This document shows positions 39,627-49,022 of a stretch of 64,000 nucleotides of DNA, one piece after another. Numbering within the stretch: position 1 is the stretch's first letter; each line of letters opens with the position of its first letter. The position numbers and the translations under genes were made by a program. Source of the stretch: CAWJEL01 sp964647255 (GTDB lineage Bacteria; Chloroflexota; Anaerolineae; CG2-30-64-16). Location: NCBI GenBank assembly GCA_964647255.1, contig CAZYGI010000011.1:1-64000 (forward strand), written 5' to 3'. Under the pieces are notes generated by a model. The model did not search any database. It was not told where the DNA came from and saw only the letters and a program-made list of their open reading frames with translations.

Positions 39627-42119
39627 ATGGGGAGCTCAGAACCATCCTTTTCGACTCGTCGGGGCCTTGTTCTTGCGATTTTGTTGGTGGCGGTGATCAT
39701 CGCCGGCGTGATCGGTGCGGTCACCAGCCTGCGCGAAGTTTTGCCGCGCACGATCGCCAGCGTGCGCACCGCAACGCCCACGGCGGCGCTGCCGGTTGGC
39801 GCGCCGTCGCTGGCACTCTCGCCGCAGGCGGGGCGGCCGGGGACGCGGATCGTCGTCTCGGGACGCGGCTGGCGTCCCGGCAACACGGTGACGATCCGCC
39901 TCGAAGATCCTGCTGCGGGCCGGGTTTCGCCCGACCAGGCATCCGCTATCGTTTCTACCGGCGGCGAGTTCTCGGTCCGTTTCACCTACCCGGATGCGGC
40001 GCCGTGGGCCGCTCTGCCGACCGTCTCGGTTGTCGCCGTAGACTCGACCTTGCATCTGCGCGTCTCGGCCGCGTTTGACGTGGTTGGAGCGGTCACCGGA
40101 ACGCCCACGCCGGCTCCGACGCCGCTGCCGCTCGACACCGCGACGGCGACGCCGGTCATCCCGACGCTGCCCCCGCCCACCGCCGCTCCGACGCTGCCCC
40201 CGCCGACGGTTCCGCCTTCGCCCTCGACTACGCCGGCCGCGCCCACCGCGACGCGGTCGCCCGCGCCGACGGCAACGACGACCCCGCCGCCGGTCATCAT
40301 CGTCAGTGACTGGCGCGGGGAGTATTACCCGAACACCAACCTGGTCGGTGCGCCGGCCTTGATCCGCAACGATTCGGCTGTGGATTTCAATTGGGGGTTC
40401 GGCGTTCCGGGCCCGGGCGTGCCGGCCGATGGTTTTTCGGCCCGGTGGACGCGCATGCTGGATCTGGCTGCAGCGACGTACCGTTTCTACCTGACCATGG
40501 ATGACGGTGCGCGGTTGTGGATTGACAACCAGCTCGCGCTGAATGAATGGCGCGACGGCGGCACGCGCACGGTTTCAGTGGACTATCCCTTGACCCGCGG
40601 CGCACACGCCTTTCGGGTGGAATACTACGACCGCACCGGCGCGGGGCGGGTGCAATTGCGTTGGGAGCGCCTGGGCATGGTGCCGATCACCGACTGGCAG
40701 GGGCTGTACTGGGCCAACCCCAACCTGGCGGGCGACGCACTGCTGGTGCGCAACGATCTGGCTGTGGATTTCAACTGGGGCGCGGCCCCTGCGCTGGGCC
40801 TGCCGGCCGATAACTTCTCGGCCCGGTGGACGCGCGCCGTTTCCTTCGCCGCCGGCCGGTACCGCCTGTTTGTACAGGCGGACGACGGCGTCCGCCTGTA
40901 CGTGGACGACCGCCTGGTGATCAATGAGTGGCATGACGGGAGCGGCGCCACGCCCTACAGCGTGGAGCTCGCCTTGGGCGGCACGCACACCCTGCGTGTG
41001 GAGTATTACGACCACACCGGCGCGGCCCTGGTGCGCTTCTGGTGGCAGCCGATCGAGGCCACGGCAACGCCGACCGCGACGCTGACGGGGACGGCTGCGG
41101 CCACGCGCACGCCCACTGCCACGCTGACGCCGTCCGTGACGCCGACGGAGACGGCCACGGCAACCCTGACGCCCGCGCCCACAGTCACGGCGACTGCGAC
41201 GCCGACAGCATCGCCCACCGCCACGCTGACGCCGTCCGCGACGCCGACGGAGACGGCCACGGCAACCCTGACGTCCGCGCCCACAGCCACGGCGACTGCG
41301 ACGCCGACAGCATCGCCCACCGCCACGCTGACGCCGTCCGTGACGCCGACGGAGACTGCCACGGCAACCCTGACGCCCGCGCCCACAGCCACGGCGACTG
41401 CGACGCCGACAGCATCGCCCACCGCCACGCTGACGCCGTCTGTGACGCCGACGGAGACTGCCACGGCAACTGCCACGGCAACTGCCACGGCTTCGCTCAC
41501 CCCTTCGCTCACCCCTTCGCCGACTCCCGATGAGAACGGGAGCGCCACCGCGACACCGACCGCAACGGCGCTCCCGGTGGACGAGACTGCGACGGCCGCG
41601 CCTGCCGAGCGGATGCGGCCGACGAAGACCGCGACCCCCACGCTGGTTTCACTGGGGCCAGTCCGGCTGAACGAGCTGCTCTCCGCGCCGAAGGCTGTGG
41701 ACTGGGACGGCAACGGGGTCAAGAACGCGGCCGACGAGTGGATCGAGCTGCGCAACGCGGGAAAGTCGGCTGTGGATCTGAGCAACTGGCGGCTGGAGGC
41801 CGGGCGCGGCGTGTACCGCTTCCCGCGGGGCACGACCCTGCGGCCGGAAGCGATCCTGATCCTCTACCAGAAACAAACCAGGCTGATCCTTGACGACGCG
41901 GGCGGAGAGGTGCGGTTGGTGGACCGGGCCGGCAAGACTGCGGATAGCGTGCGTTACCCGGCGCTCACCGCGGACGCGAGCTTCGGCCGCGACGCGACGA
42001 ACGCCTGGCGCAGCGATTGGCCGCCCAGCCCCGGCAAGCCGAACCTGGCGCCGGCCGTCACCGGCACGCCGACCGCAGCGAAAACGCTGACGCCGACGCC
42101 CACGGTCACGCCCCGCTGA
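39627..42119 (+). CDS. Secreted/anchored surface protein: two PA14 domains and lamin-tail domain
   Basis: 830 residues. One N-terminal transmembrane helix (about 14-38) anchors the chain; residues about 55-160 look like an Ig-like or carrier domain (SLALSPQAGRPGTRIVVSG). A Pro/Thr linker leads to PA14 domain 1 (about 228-345, WRGEYYPNTNLVG, FYLTMDDGARLWIDNQLALNEW) and PA14 domain 2 (about 350-480, WQGLYWANPNLAG, YRLFVQADDGVRLYVDDRLVINEW). Then follow a long Thr-Pro repeat region (DNA period 102 bp) and a lamin-tail domain (about 675-790, LNELLSAPKAVDWDGNG, DEWIELRNAG). PA14 modules bind carbohydrates, so a cell-surface glycan-binding or structural role fits. GGAGGG precedes ATG 39627. Confidence 0.9.
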   Translation: MGSSEPSFSTRRGLVLAILLVAVIIAGVIGAVTSLREVLPRTIASVRTATPTAALPVGAPSLALSPQAGRPGTRIVVSGRGWRPGNTVTIRLEDPAAGRVSPDQASAIVSTGGEFSVRFTYPDAAPWAALPTVSVVAVDSTLHLRVSAAFDVVGAVTGTPTPAPTPLPLDTATATPVIPTLPPPTAAPTLPPPTVPPSPSTTPAAPTATRSPAPTATTTPPPVIIVSDWRGEYYPNTNLVGAPALIRNDSAVDFNWGFGVPGPGVPADGFSARWTRMLDLAAATYRFYLTMDDGARLWIDNQLALNEWRDGGTRTVSVDYPLTRGAHAFRVEYYDRTGAGRVQLRWERLGMVPITDWQGLYWANPNLAGDALLVRNDLAVDFNWGAAPALGLPADNFSARWTRAVSFAAGRYRLFVQADDGVRLYVDDRLVINEWHDGSGATPYSVELALGGTHTLRVEYYDHTGAALVRFWWQPIEATATPTATLTGTAAATRTPTATLTPSVTPTETATATLTPAPTVTATATPTASPTATLTPSATPTETATATLTSAPTATATATPTASPTATLTPSVTPTETATATLTPAPTATATATPTASPTATLTPSVTPTETATATATATATASLTPSLTPSPTPDENGSATATPTATALPVDETATAAPAERMRPTKTATPTLVSLGPVRLNELLSAPKAVDWDGNGVKNAADEWIELRNAGKSAVDLSNWRLEAGRGVYRFPRGTTLRPEAILILYQKQTRLILDDAGGEVRLVDRAGKTADSVRYPALTADASFGRDATNAWRSDWPPSPGKPNLAPAVTGTPTAAKTLTPTPTVTPR
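41118..41525. repeat. 102-bp minisatellite in the Thr-Pro linker
   Basis: Units with the same phase start at 41118, 41220, 41322 and 41424, an exact 102-base (34-codon) period. Copies differ at a few bases. It encodes a Thr/Pro/Ala-rich flexible spacer whose length should vary between strains without loss of frame. Confidence 0.88.
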
Positions 42120-42166
42120 CTCCGGGCGCCTGACGTGAGCCCGGGTTGGGTGTTCATGCCTCATGG

Positions 42167-42208
42167 ACGGGGTTGGAAGGTCTTCTGCGGCCCTCCAACC
42201 CCGTTTTC
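42167..42208 (+). terminator. Intrinsic terminator before the Lon-like gene
   Basis: ACGGGGTTGGA (42167-42177) pairs with TCCAACCCCGT (42194-42204), followed by TTTTC. It ends the PA14/lamin-tail transcript. Confidence 0.8.
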
Positions 42209-42292
42209 GCGGCCCTGGTTTCAAAATTCCTGCGCTGATGGTAAAATTGAGCTGTGTGTTGCAGATCGTTTTCTTTCTCATTGGAGTATCCC

Positions 42293-44854
42293 ATGATCTC
42301 ACTTCTCGAGCTCACCGCCGAGCAGTTGCGCCGCCGCTGTGACATGTCGCAGTACGCTTTCGCCACCACGGCCGAGGCCCCCGAACTTGAAGGCATCATC
42401 GGCCAGGATCGCGCGGCCCGTGCCATTGAATTTGGCGTCGAGATGCCCTATCCTGGCTATCACGTCTTTGCGACCGGCCCGACCGGCGCCGGCAAGACGA
42501 GCATCGTCACCCGGTTCCTGGAGACGAAGGCCGCCCGTCGGCCCGTGCCGCCCGATTGGGGGTACATCCACAACTTGCGTGAGCCGGATCGCCCGACCGC
42601 CCTGCGTTTGCCGCCGGGGGGTGGCGTCAAGCTGCGCGAGCAAGTGAACGCCCTGCTGAACCAGGTCGGCGACGCCCTGCTCAAGACGTTCGCCAGCGAC
42701 CAGTACGCCGAAAGCCGCCATGCGCTCGAACGGGAGTTGGATGGCCGGCGCGGCGAGCACTTTCGTGTGCTGGATGCGGCGGTGCGGGAGCAGGGGTTTG
42801 CCCTGGCTCGCTCCCCCATGGGCTTGATGATCGCACCGGTCAAGGATGGCCAGCCGTTGAGCCAGGAGCAGTTCGACGCGCTGCCCGACGCCGAGCGCGA
42901 GACGCTCACCGTGCAGGGCCAGAAGCTTCAGGAGGCGCTGGAACGCACCCTGCGCCAGGTGCAGGAGATCGAGGAGGCGGCACAGGAGCGGTTGATCCAC
43001 CTGGATCAGGAGATTGCGGCCGCAGCGATCCGGCCCTTCTTTGATCGCCTGGCGCCCGACTATGCGGACTGGCCCGACGTTCTTGGCTACCTTGCCGGCA
43101 TCCAGGCTCACATGGCCGAACATCCCGATGATTTCAAGACGCGCGCTGCGCCCGAGACCGCGCAAGCCGCGGCTGAGGGCGAGCAAACCGGCCCGCCGTT
43201 GCCCCTGTTGCAGCGGCCACAGGCTGTATCGCCGTTCGATCGCTACCGATTGAATGTGCTTGTGGATAACAGCGGGCTTGCCGGCGCGCCGGTGGTCGAG
43301 GAGACCAACCCGACTTACCCGAATCTGATCGGGCGGGTGGAGATGCGCGCGGAGCTGGGCACGCTGGTCACGGACTACCGTTTTGTCAAGGCCGGTGCAC
43401 TGCATCGGGCCAACGGTGGTTACCTGTTGCTCGACGCGCGGGTCCTTCTCCGCCAGCCGCTGGCCTGGGAGGCGCTGAAGCAGGCGCTCCGCAACCAACG
43501 CATCCGCATCGAGGAGATGGCGCAGCAGATGGGCGTCCTGGCGACCACCACCATCAGCCCGGAGCCGATCCCCCTGGACGTCAAAGTGGTGCTGATCGGG
43601 GACCCGGACACTTACTATCTGCTATACGCCTACGATGAACAGTTTGAGAAGCTCTTCAAAGTGCGCGCCGATTTTGCCTTCGAGATGGCCTGGACGCGGG
43701 AGAACGAGGAACAGATCGTCCGCTTCATCCACCAGCGCTGCGAGGAGTTCGGCTTGCCGCACTTCGACCTGAGCGCAGTTGCCCAAGTGATCGAGTACAG
43801 CGCCCGGCTGGTGGAGGATCAACGCAAGCTCACCACGCGCTTCGCCCACGTCGCCGATGTGATCCAGGAAGCGGCGTTCTGGGCCGGGCAGGCCGGGCAC
43901 GCCACCGTGCTCGCGCCCGATGTGCAGCGCGCGATCAACGAGCGCGTCTACCGTTCCAACCAGTACGAGGAACGGATGCGCGAGATGGTCACCGACGGCA
44001 CGATCATGCTCGACGTAACCGGCGCGGCGGTGGGCCAGGTGAACGGCCTGGCCGTGTTGGAGCTCGGCGACTATGCCTTCGGCCGGCCCAGCCGTATCAC
44101 ATGCAGCACCTACCAGGGCCGTGCCGGCATCATCAACATCGAGCGCGAGGCGCGGCTCAGCGGCAAGATCCACGACAAGGGCATCTTGATCCTGTCTGGG
44201 TTCCTGGGCGGCCGATACGCGCAAGACAAGCCGCTCAGCCTTTCAGCCAGCATCGCGTTCGAGCAGTCTTACGAAGGGATTGACGGGGACAGCGCATCCT
44301 CCACCGAGCTCTACGCCCTGCTGTCCAGCCTGGCCGAGCTCCCGATCCGGCAAGGGATCGCCGTGACCGGCTCGGTGAACCAACGGGGCGAGGTGCAGGC
44401 CATCGGCGGTGCCACAACCAAGATCGAGGGCTTCTTTGATGTTTGTCGCGCCATGCCCGGCGGCCTGACCGGCGATCAGGGTGTGCTCCTGCCTGCGACG
44501 AATGTCTCCAGCCTGATGCTGCGCGAAGATGTCGTCGCCGCGGTGGCCGACGGAAAATTCCACATCTGGCCCGTGCGCACGATTGACGAGGGGATCGCGC
44601 TGCTGACAGGCGTTCCAGCAGGCGAGCGGGATCCAGACGGCGTTTATCCGCCTGAAACCGTCAATGGTCGGGTGGATCGCAAGCTGCGCGAACTGGCTGA
44701 GCGGTTCCAGAACTTCGGGCAGAAATCAAAGGAGAATGGGGAGCGGGACAAGCGGAATGGAGAGCCCGCCAAGCCTGAAGAGGAACCGGAGCCGGAATCC
44801 CCGCCGCCCGGCGAGCCGGATCTGCCCGGGGATGCGCCGGAATCGGTCGCCTGA
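42293..44854 (+). CDS. Lon-family ATP-dependent protease (AAA_32/LonC-like)
   Basis: 853-residue cytoplasmic ATPase-protease. The N-terminal part has Walker A GPTGAGKT at 62-69; a long coiled-coil-rich insert lies about residues 120-320 (ERTLRQVQEIEEAAQERL). The AAA core continues with GGYLLLDARVLLRQPLAWEALK and VKVVLIGDPDTYY (Walker B and sensor region), and the protease domain has the Ser-Lys dyad: EGIDGDSASSTEL with Ser667 and GGATTKIEGFFD with Lys710, spaced 43 residues as in Lon. It lacks the LonA substrate-binding N-domain. A charged Glu/Pro-rich tail closes the protein. TTGGAG precedes ATG 42293. Confidence 0.9.
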   Translation: MISLLELTAEQLRRRCDMSQYAFATTAEAPELEGIIGQDRAARAIEFGVEMPYPGYHVFATGPTGAGKTSIVTRFLETKAARRPVPPDWGYIHNLREPDRPTALRLPPGGGVKLREQVNALLNQVGDALLKTFASDQYAESRHALERELDGRRGEHFRVLDAAVREQGFALARSPMGLMIAPVKDGQPLSQEQFDALPDAERETLTVQGQKLQEALERTLRQVQEIEEAAQERLIHLDQEIAAAAIRPFFDRLAPDYADWPDVLGYLAGIQAHMAEHPDDFKTRAAPETAQAAAEGEQTGPPLPLLQRPQAVSPFDRYRLNVLVDNSGLAGAPVVEETNPTYPNLIGRVEMRAELGTLVTDYRFVKAGALHRANGGYLLLDARVLLRQPLAWEALKQALRNQRIRIEEMAQQMGVLATTTISPEPIPLDVKVVLIGDPDTYYLLYAYDEQFEKLFKVRADFAFEMAWTRENEEQIVRFIHQRCEEFGLPHFDLSAVAQVIEYSARLVEDQRKLTTRFAHVADVIQEAAFWAGQAGHATVLAPDVQRAINERVYRSNQYEERMREMVTDGTIMLDVTGAAVGQVNGLAVLELGDYAFGRPSRITCSTYQGRAGIINIEREARLSGKIHDKGILILSGFLGGRYAQDKPLSLSASIAFEQSYEGIDGDSASSTELYALLSSLAELPIRQGIAVTGSVNQRGEVQAIGGATTKIEGFFDVCRAMPGGLTGDQGVLLPATNVSSLMLREDVVAAVADGKFHIWPVRTIDEGIALLTGVPAGERDPDGVYPPETVNGRVDRKLRELAERFQNFGQKSKENGERDKRNGEPAKPEEEPEPESPPPGEPDLPGDAPESVA

Positions 44855-44871
44855 CGGCTTGCACGGAAGAA

Positions 44872-45006
44872 TGGGACGCAGATTGACGTTGATTGACCAG
44901 ATCTGCCTGACTCAAGCGTCTTTATGCGCCGCGATTGTGGCGCCACGGCCCATAAAAAGAATCATCAGCGTTGATCTGCGTCTATCTGCGTCATCTGCGT
45001 TCTGGT
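44872..45006. repeat. Inverted word repeat GGGACGCAGATTGACG
   Basis: GGGACGCAGATTGACGTTGATT words at the left face AGCGTTGATCTGCGTCTATC and ATCTGCGTCATCTGCG words at the right. It fills the space between the convergent Lon-like and NfeD genes. The same words appear in coding DNA at 58554-58599 and 58857-58890. Confidence 0.75.
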
Positions 45007-45025
45007 TTTGGACAGAATCCCGCCT

Positions 45026-46330
45026 TCACGCCTTGCGCACGCGCAGCTGGTACCCCTCGCGCCCAGCGATGACGACCCGCTCGCCGGCGGTCACCGGCCC
45101 GGATTCGGACACCGCCTTCCAGAGCTCGCCGTTCAGGTAGACCATGCCGGCCGGGTCAAGCGCCTGGCGCACCTCCGCGACCTGTCCGGTCAGGCTTTCC
45201 ATGCCGGTGACGGGGCGGCGGCGCTGCGCAGCCACGACCTTAGCCACCGCAAAGGCGAAGAACGCGGCAGTCGCCAGCGCCAGGCCGATGATCGTCGGCC
45301 ACGGCACCTCAAGATCAGGTGTATTGAACAAGAGATACGCTCCAAACACAAAGCTAGCGATCCCCCCGACGGTCAGCACGCCGTGGGTGGGCGCCTTGAT
45401 ATCCAGTACGAACAGCACGAACGCCAGGACGACAAACCCCAAACCGACCCAGTTGGCGTTCAGTGTCCCGAGGGCGTAGAACGCCAGCAGCAGGCAGATC
45501 ACACCCGCGACCCCAGAGGCGTACCCGCCGGGGCTCGATAGCTCGAACAAAATGGCGTTCAGGCCGATGGTCAGCAGGATGGCGGCCAGGGTCGGATTGG
45601 TGATGGTGTTGAGGAACTGCTGGAACAGGCCGAGCGGGATTTCCTCGACCGGCGCTCCGGCCAGCCGCAGCGTGATCGTCTCGCCCGCGACCGTCACCGT
45701 GCGGCCGTCGAGTTGCCGCAGCAGATCGGGCACATCCTGCGCGACGGCATCAACCACGCCGAGGCTCAGCGCCTCGTCGGCCGTCGCGGCGGCGGCTTCG
45801 GCCACGGCCTTTTCGGCCCAGGCGACCGCTTTGTCTCCCCGCCGGGCGGCCAGGTTCTTGATGTCGGCCACCAGGATGTTGGTTTCCTTCTTTTTGATCG
45901 TCTCAGGCAGATCGGCGCCTTCGCTGCCCACCGGGCTGGCTGCGCCGATGCTGCTGCCAGGGGCCATCGCCGCGAGGTGGCCCGCCAGCGTGATGAACGT
46001 GCCCGCCGATCCCGCGTGTGCGCCGGACGGCGCGACGTAGACGATCACCGGCACGCTGGCTGTGGTCATCCGCTGTGTGATCTGTTTGGTGATGTCCACC
46101 GAGCCGCCCGGCGTGTCCAGCTCGATCACCAGCGCGGCCGCGCCGCTCGCCTCGGCGTCCGAGATCGCCTGGTCAATATACGCGCGCAGGATCGGCGTCA
46201 CCGGCCCGTTGAACTTCGCCAACTTCACCGCACCACTCGTCTGCGCCGCGGCGGCCTGGCCGATACTGAGCACCAGCGCCAGCAGCAGCAGCCACTGAGC
46301 CAACCTCAAACCTGGTTTTTGCCGTTTCAT
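45026..46330 (-). CDS. NfeD-family membrane-bound ClpP-class protease
   Basis: 434 residues. A signal peptide (LLLLALVLSIGQAAAA) precedes a ClpP-like serine-protease domain (about 30-220): LVIELDTPGGSVD, VIVYVAPSGAHAGSAGTFI with the nucleophile Ser in GSAGT, and ASPVGSEGA. About five transmembrane helices follow (about 240-365), then a C-terminal NfeD OB-fold (VTGMESLTGQVAEVRQALDPAGMVYLNGELW). NfeD proteins partner with SPFH/stomatin proteins for membrane quality control; no stomatin gene is adjacent. ATG 46330 is used. The C-terminus of the PEBP gene and a word repeat lie just upstream. Confidence 0.92.
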   Translation of the reverse strand: MKRQKPGLRLAQWLLLLALVLSIGQAAAAQTSGAVKLAKFNGPVTPILRAYIDQAISDAEASGAAALVIELDTPGGSVDITKQITQRMTTASVPVIVYVAPSGAHAGSAGTFITLAGHLAAMAPGSSIGAASPVGSEGADLPETIKKKETNILVADIKNLAARRGDKAVAWAEKAVAEAAAATADEALSLGVVDAVAQDVPDLLRQLDGRTVTVAGETITLRLAGAPVEEIPLGLFQQFLNTITNPTLAAILLTIGLNAILFELSSPGGYASGVAGVICLLLAFYALGTLNANWVGLGFVVLAFVLFVLDIKAPTHGVLTVGGIASFVFGAYLLFNTPDLEVPWPTIIGLALATAAFFAFAVAKVVAAQRRRPVTGMESLTGQVAEVRQALDPAGMVYLNGELWKAVSESGPVTAGERVVIAGREGYQLRVRKA

Positions 46331-46339
46331 CTCATACCC

Positions 46340-46397
46340 CCACTGGATCGCCGTGTCTCCCTGTCCCTGCGTCCCCGTATCACCGCGTCCGCGCATA
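46340..46397. repeat. Word-type repeat GTGACACGGGGACGCG between PEBP and nfeD
   Basis: On the minus strand the words GCGGACGCGGTGATAC, GGGGACGCAGGGACAGGG and AGACACGGCG run from the PEBP stop codon into the spacer. The last three codons of the PEBP gene are made from it. Confidence 0.65.
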
Positions 46398-46961
46398 TCG
46401 CCCCATCGTTTGCGCCTCGGCCAGTATGTGCCCCTGGATGGCCGCCTGCACATCTTGCGCGGTGGCGTTGCTGCCCAGCGGCAGCGCGGCGTCCAGCGCG
46501 TAGAGCTTGAAGAAGTAGCGGTGCGTGCCGCTCGGCGGACATGGGCCGCCGTATCCGGTGCGCTTCCAACTGTTCGTCCCCTGGACCCCACCGCCCGGCA
46601 GGTCTTTCTCAGTACGGATCCCTTCCGGCAGGCTGCTGGCCGAGGCGGGCAGGTTGAAGGCCACCCAATGCACCCACGTGCCGACCGGCGCGTCCGGGTC
46701 ATCACAGATCAGCGCAAACGCCTGCGTGCCGGCGGGCGTGCCGCTCCAGGCCAGGGGCGGAGAAATGTCGTCGCCGTCGCACGTGTACTGCTTCGGGAGC
46801 ATGCTGCCTTCGGTGAAGGCGGAACTGGTCAGCTTCATCACGGCGCTTCCTGATGAACGTACCTCGGCCGGTGGTGCAGTTGGCGTTATCGCCGTGGGCG
46901 TCCGAGCACAGGCTGCGTTCAATAAAAGCATCAACAATAGGGCCAGCAATCGGCTTCGCAT
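46380..46961 (-). CDS. YbhB/PEBP-family lipoprotein
   Basis: 193 residues. A lipoprotein signal (LLMLLLNAAC, Cys18) and a short Thr/Pro linker lead to a phosphatidylethanolamine-binding/Raf-kinase-inhibitor-like domain: CDGDDISPPLAWSGTP, DDPDAPVGTWVHWVAFN and SGTHRYFFKLYALD, the anion-site motifs of the family. Bacterial YbhB/YbcL proteins have no settled function. It sits 49 bases upstream of nfeD on the same strand and has its own promoter at 47002-47030. The C-terminus RYARTR is encoded by a word-type repeat. Confidence 0.9.
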   Translation of the reverse strand: MRSRLLALLLMLLLNAACARTPTAITPTAPPAEVRSSGSAVMKLTSSAFTEGSMLPKQYTCDGDDISPPLAWSGTPAGTQAFALICDDPDAPVGTWVHWVAFNLPASASSLPEGIRTEKDLPGGGVQGTNSWKRTGYGGPCPPSGTHRYFFKLYALDAALPLGSNATAQDVQAAIQGHILAEAQTMGRYARTR

Positions 46962-47001
46962 CTCTTGAACCCCTGGCTATGCACCGATTGACTTCCTCAC
47001 C

Positions 47002-47030
47002 ATCATAGCATACACTCTCCCCAGCGTCAA
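47002..47030 (-). promoter_or_regulatory. Promoter for PEBP-nfeD
   Basis: Minus strand TTGACG (47025-47030) and TATGAT (47002-47007) with a 17-base spacer, about 40 bases before the PEBP start. Confidence 0.75.
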
Positions 47031-47052
47031 CGCGTTTTCGGCGGATCGAAAT

Positions 47053-47949
47053 ATGTCCTATATTATTGATGGTCATAACCTGATCGGCGTCTTGCCCGAT
47101 ATCCAGCTCAGCGACCCGGAGGATGAGCAGCGGCTGCTGGCGCGGCTGCGCGCCTTCCGCGCCCGGAGCGGCGGCCGGCCGATGATCGTCTTCTTCGACA
47201 CCGGCGATCTGCCCGCGCAGGCGCCGGATCTGTCGAGCCCCGGTGTGCAGGTGCGCTTCGCCGGCCGTGGGCAGACCGCGGATGATGCGATCGTCGAATA
47301 CTTGGCCGGCCGCGCTCAGCCCGGACAGTACGCGGTGGTGACCAATGATCAAGGGTTGGCCCGGCGGGCGCGCGATGTCGGCGCAAGCATCCTGCTCGCC
47401 AGCGAGTTCGCTGCGAAGTTGACCGCGCTGCCCAGATTCCCGGCGGCAGAGGATGAACCTGCCCATGACCCGCACGACCCGACCTACGCCGACATCTACA
47501 CGCGTTTTCTCGAGGTTGAGAAGACGCAGGCGCGCCTGGCGGGTGCAAAGCCGGGTGATCCGGCGGTTTGGATCGAGCGGCTGAACCGGGGAGACCCGCA
47601 GTTGGTTGCGCAGGCGGCGCGCTGGCTGGGCCAGTTCGGCGGCGCGGCCGCAGTAGAGCCGCTGCGGGTGGCGCTGCTGCACGATGAGGCCGGAGTGCGC
47701 GCGGCCGCATTGCTGGCGCTGGGCAATTTGGGTGCGCAGGCCGCGGTCCCTGATCTCTGCGAGCGGCTGGCGAACGATGGCAACAGCATGGTGCGCGAGG
47801 CCGCCGCGCAAAGCCTGGGCCGCATCGGCGACCGCGCGACTGAGGCCGCATTGGCACGTGCGGCCGAGTCTGATCCCAAGGGCAAGGTGCGCAGAGCCGC
47901 CAGGGCTGCACTGGAGCAGATTCGAGCGAGAGGAACACGGGGGAAATAG
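47053..47949 (+). CDS. NYN/PIN-like nuclease domain with HEAT repeats
   Basis: 298 residues. The first 150 or so form a NYN (YacP-like) PIN-type fold: YIIDGHNLIG with the first catalytic Asp, MIVFFDTGD, TADDAIVEYLAG and AVVTNDQGLARRA with further acidic residues, so a ribonuclease is likely. Residues about 185-290 contain about three HEAT-like repeats (AVEPLRVALLHDEAGVRAAALLALGNLG, AVPDLCERLANDGNSMVREAAAQSLG). The combination suggests an RNA or protein scaffold attached to a nuclease. The Shine-Dalgarno is weak. It is transcribed toward mreB with a shared perfect terminator. Confidence 0.88.
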   Translation: MSYIIDGHNLIGVLPDIQLSDPEDEQRLLARLRAFRARSGGRPMIVFFDTGDLPAQAPDLSSPGVQVRFAGRGQTADDAIVEYLAGRAQPGQYAVVTNDQGLARRARDVGASILLASEFAAKLTALPRFPAAEDEPAHDPHDPTYADIYTRFLEVEKTQARLAGAKPGDPAVWIERLNRGDPQLVAQAARWLGQFGGAAAVEPLRVALLHDEAGVRAAALLALGNLGAQAAVPDLCERLANDGNSMVREAAAQSLGRIGDRATEAALARAAESDPKGKVRRAARAALEQIRARGTRGK

Positions 47950-47990
47950 TAAGGGGGGCGGGGCGGTAAAACCGCCCCGCCCCCCTTACT
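47948..47990. terminator. Perfect 20-bp-stem terminator between convergent genes
   Basis: AGTAAGGGGGG... (47948-47967) pairs over 20 bases with 47971-47990 around loop AAA, followed by TTATGG. It separates the NYN-HEAT gene and mreB. Confidence 0.88.
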
Positions 47991-47997
47991 TTATGGG

Positions 47998-49002
47998 TTA
48001 TACTTGCGGCAGGCTGCGGCGCATGATCGGGTAGTTTTCCAGCGCCTTGCCCGCGCCTAACGCCACGCAGGCCAGCGGATGTTCGGCAATGAAGGCCGGG
48101 ACGCCCGTCTCCTTGGTCACCAGCCGGTCAATGTTGCGCAGCAGTCCGCCGCCGCCGCTCAGCACCATGCCGCGGTCTATGATGTCGGCGGCCAGCTCGG
48201 GCGGCGTTTTCTCAAGCGTCTGCTTGATGACGCCGGTGATCGCTGCCAGCGGCTCGGCCATCGCCTCGGTGATCTCGCTGGAAGTCAGGATGATCGTCTT
48301 GGGCAGGCCGGCCACTTGATCGCGACCGCGCACTTCCATCGTCAATTCTTCGGTAAGCGGCAGTGCGCTGCCGATGTTGATCTTGATCTCCTCAGCCGTC
48401 TGCTCGCCGATGATCAGATTGTATTTCTTGCGGACGTAGGCCATGATGGACTCATCGGTGCGGATGCCGCCGACGCGTACGCTGCTCCACACGACGATGT
48501 CGTTCATCGAGACGACCGCAGCCTCGGTCGTGCCGCCGCCGATGTCCACCACCATGTTCCCCGTCGGCGTGCCGATGGGCAGTCCGGCGCCGTATGCTGC
48601 AGCTAACGGTTCCGGGATCAGATAGGCCTCTTTCGCCCCCGCCTGCACCGCGGCGTCGTGCACCGCGCGGCTCTCCACGCTGGTCACACCCTTGGGCGTG
48701 CTGATCATCACTCGCGGCCGTAGCAGCGGGTTGCGGCCGATCACCTTCTTGATGAAGTACCGCAGCATCGCCTCGGTGACGACGTAATCGGCGATGACGC
48801 CGTCGCGCATGGGGCGGGCGACCTCAATGCTCTCGGGCGCACGGCCCACCATGTCGCGTGCTTCCTGGCCCACGGCCACGATCTTGTTATCGCGCGTCGA
48901 GATGGCGACCACTGACGGTTCGCGCAGCACGATGCCGCGGCCGCTGACATACACCAGCACATTGACCGTCCCCAGGTCAATGCCGATTTGACGTTCAAAC
49001 AT
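47998..49002 (-). CDS. mreB: Rod shape-determining protein MreB
   Basis: 334-residue actin-like cytoskeletal ATPase. IGIDLGTVNVLVYV (phosphate 1), VDIGGGTTEAAVVS (phosphate 2), ISTPKGVTSVE, EPLAAAYG and SGGGGLLRNIDRLV (adenosine motif) are all conserved, so it should assemble filaments guiding peptidoglycan synthesis at the membrane. It stands without mreC, mreD or rodA here. ATG 49002 follows AGGAGC. A strong attenuator-like hairpin with a U-run lies in its short leader, just upstream of the start, and the promoter overlaps the end of the ATP synthase operon. Confidence 0.96.
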   Translation of the reverse strand: MFERQIGIDLGTVNVLVYVSGRGIVLREPSVVAISTRDNKIVAVGQEARDMVGRAPESIEVARPMRDGVIADYVVTEAMLRYFIKKVIGRNPLLRPRVMISTPKGVTSVESRAVHDAAVQAGAKEAYLIPEPLAAAYGAGLPIGTPTGNMVVDIGGGTTEAAVVSMNDIVVWSSVRVGGIRTDESIMAYVRKKYNLIIGEQTAEEIKINIGSALPLTEELTMEVRGRDQVAGLPKTIILTSSEITEAMAEPLAAITGVIKQTLEKTPPELAADIIDRGMVLSGGGGLLRNIDRLVTKETGVPAFIAEHPLACVALGAGKALENYPIMRRSLPQV

Positions 49003-49022
49003 GCTTGCTCCTGGTCGGACAG

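Noticed and set aside
41118..41525. CRISPR-like array from regular 102-base spacing
   Set aside because: Whole units, not short repeats with unique spacers, are repeated and lie inside a coding sequence.
45026..46705. Extended NfeD start fused to the previous gene's region
   Set aside because: The extra N-terminal 125 residues are out-of-frame PEBP DNA; the signal peptide begins at ATG 46330.
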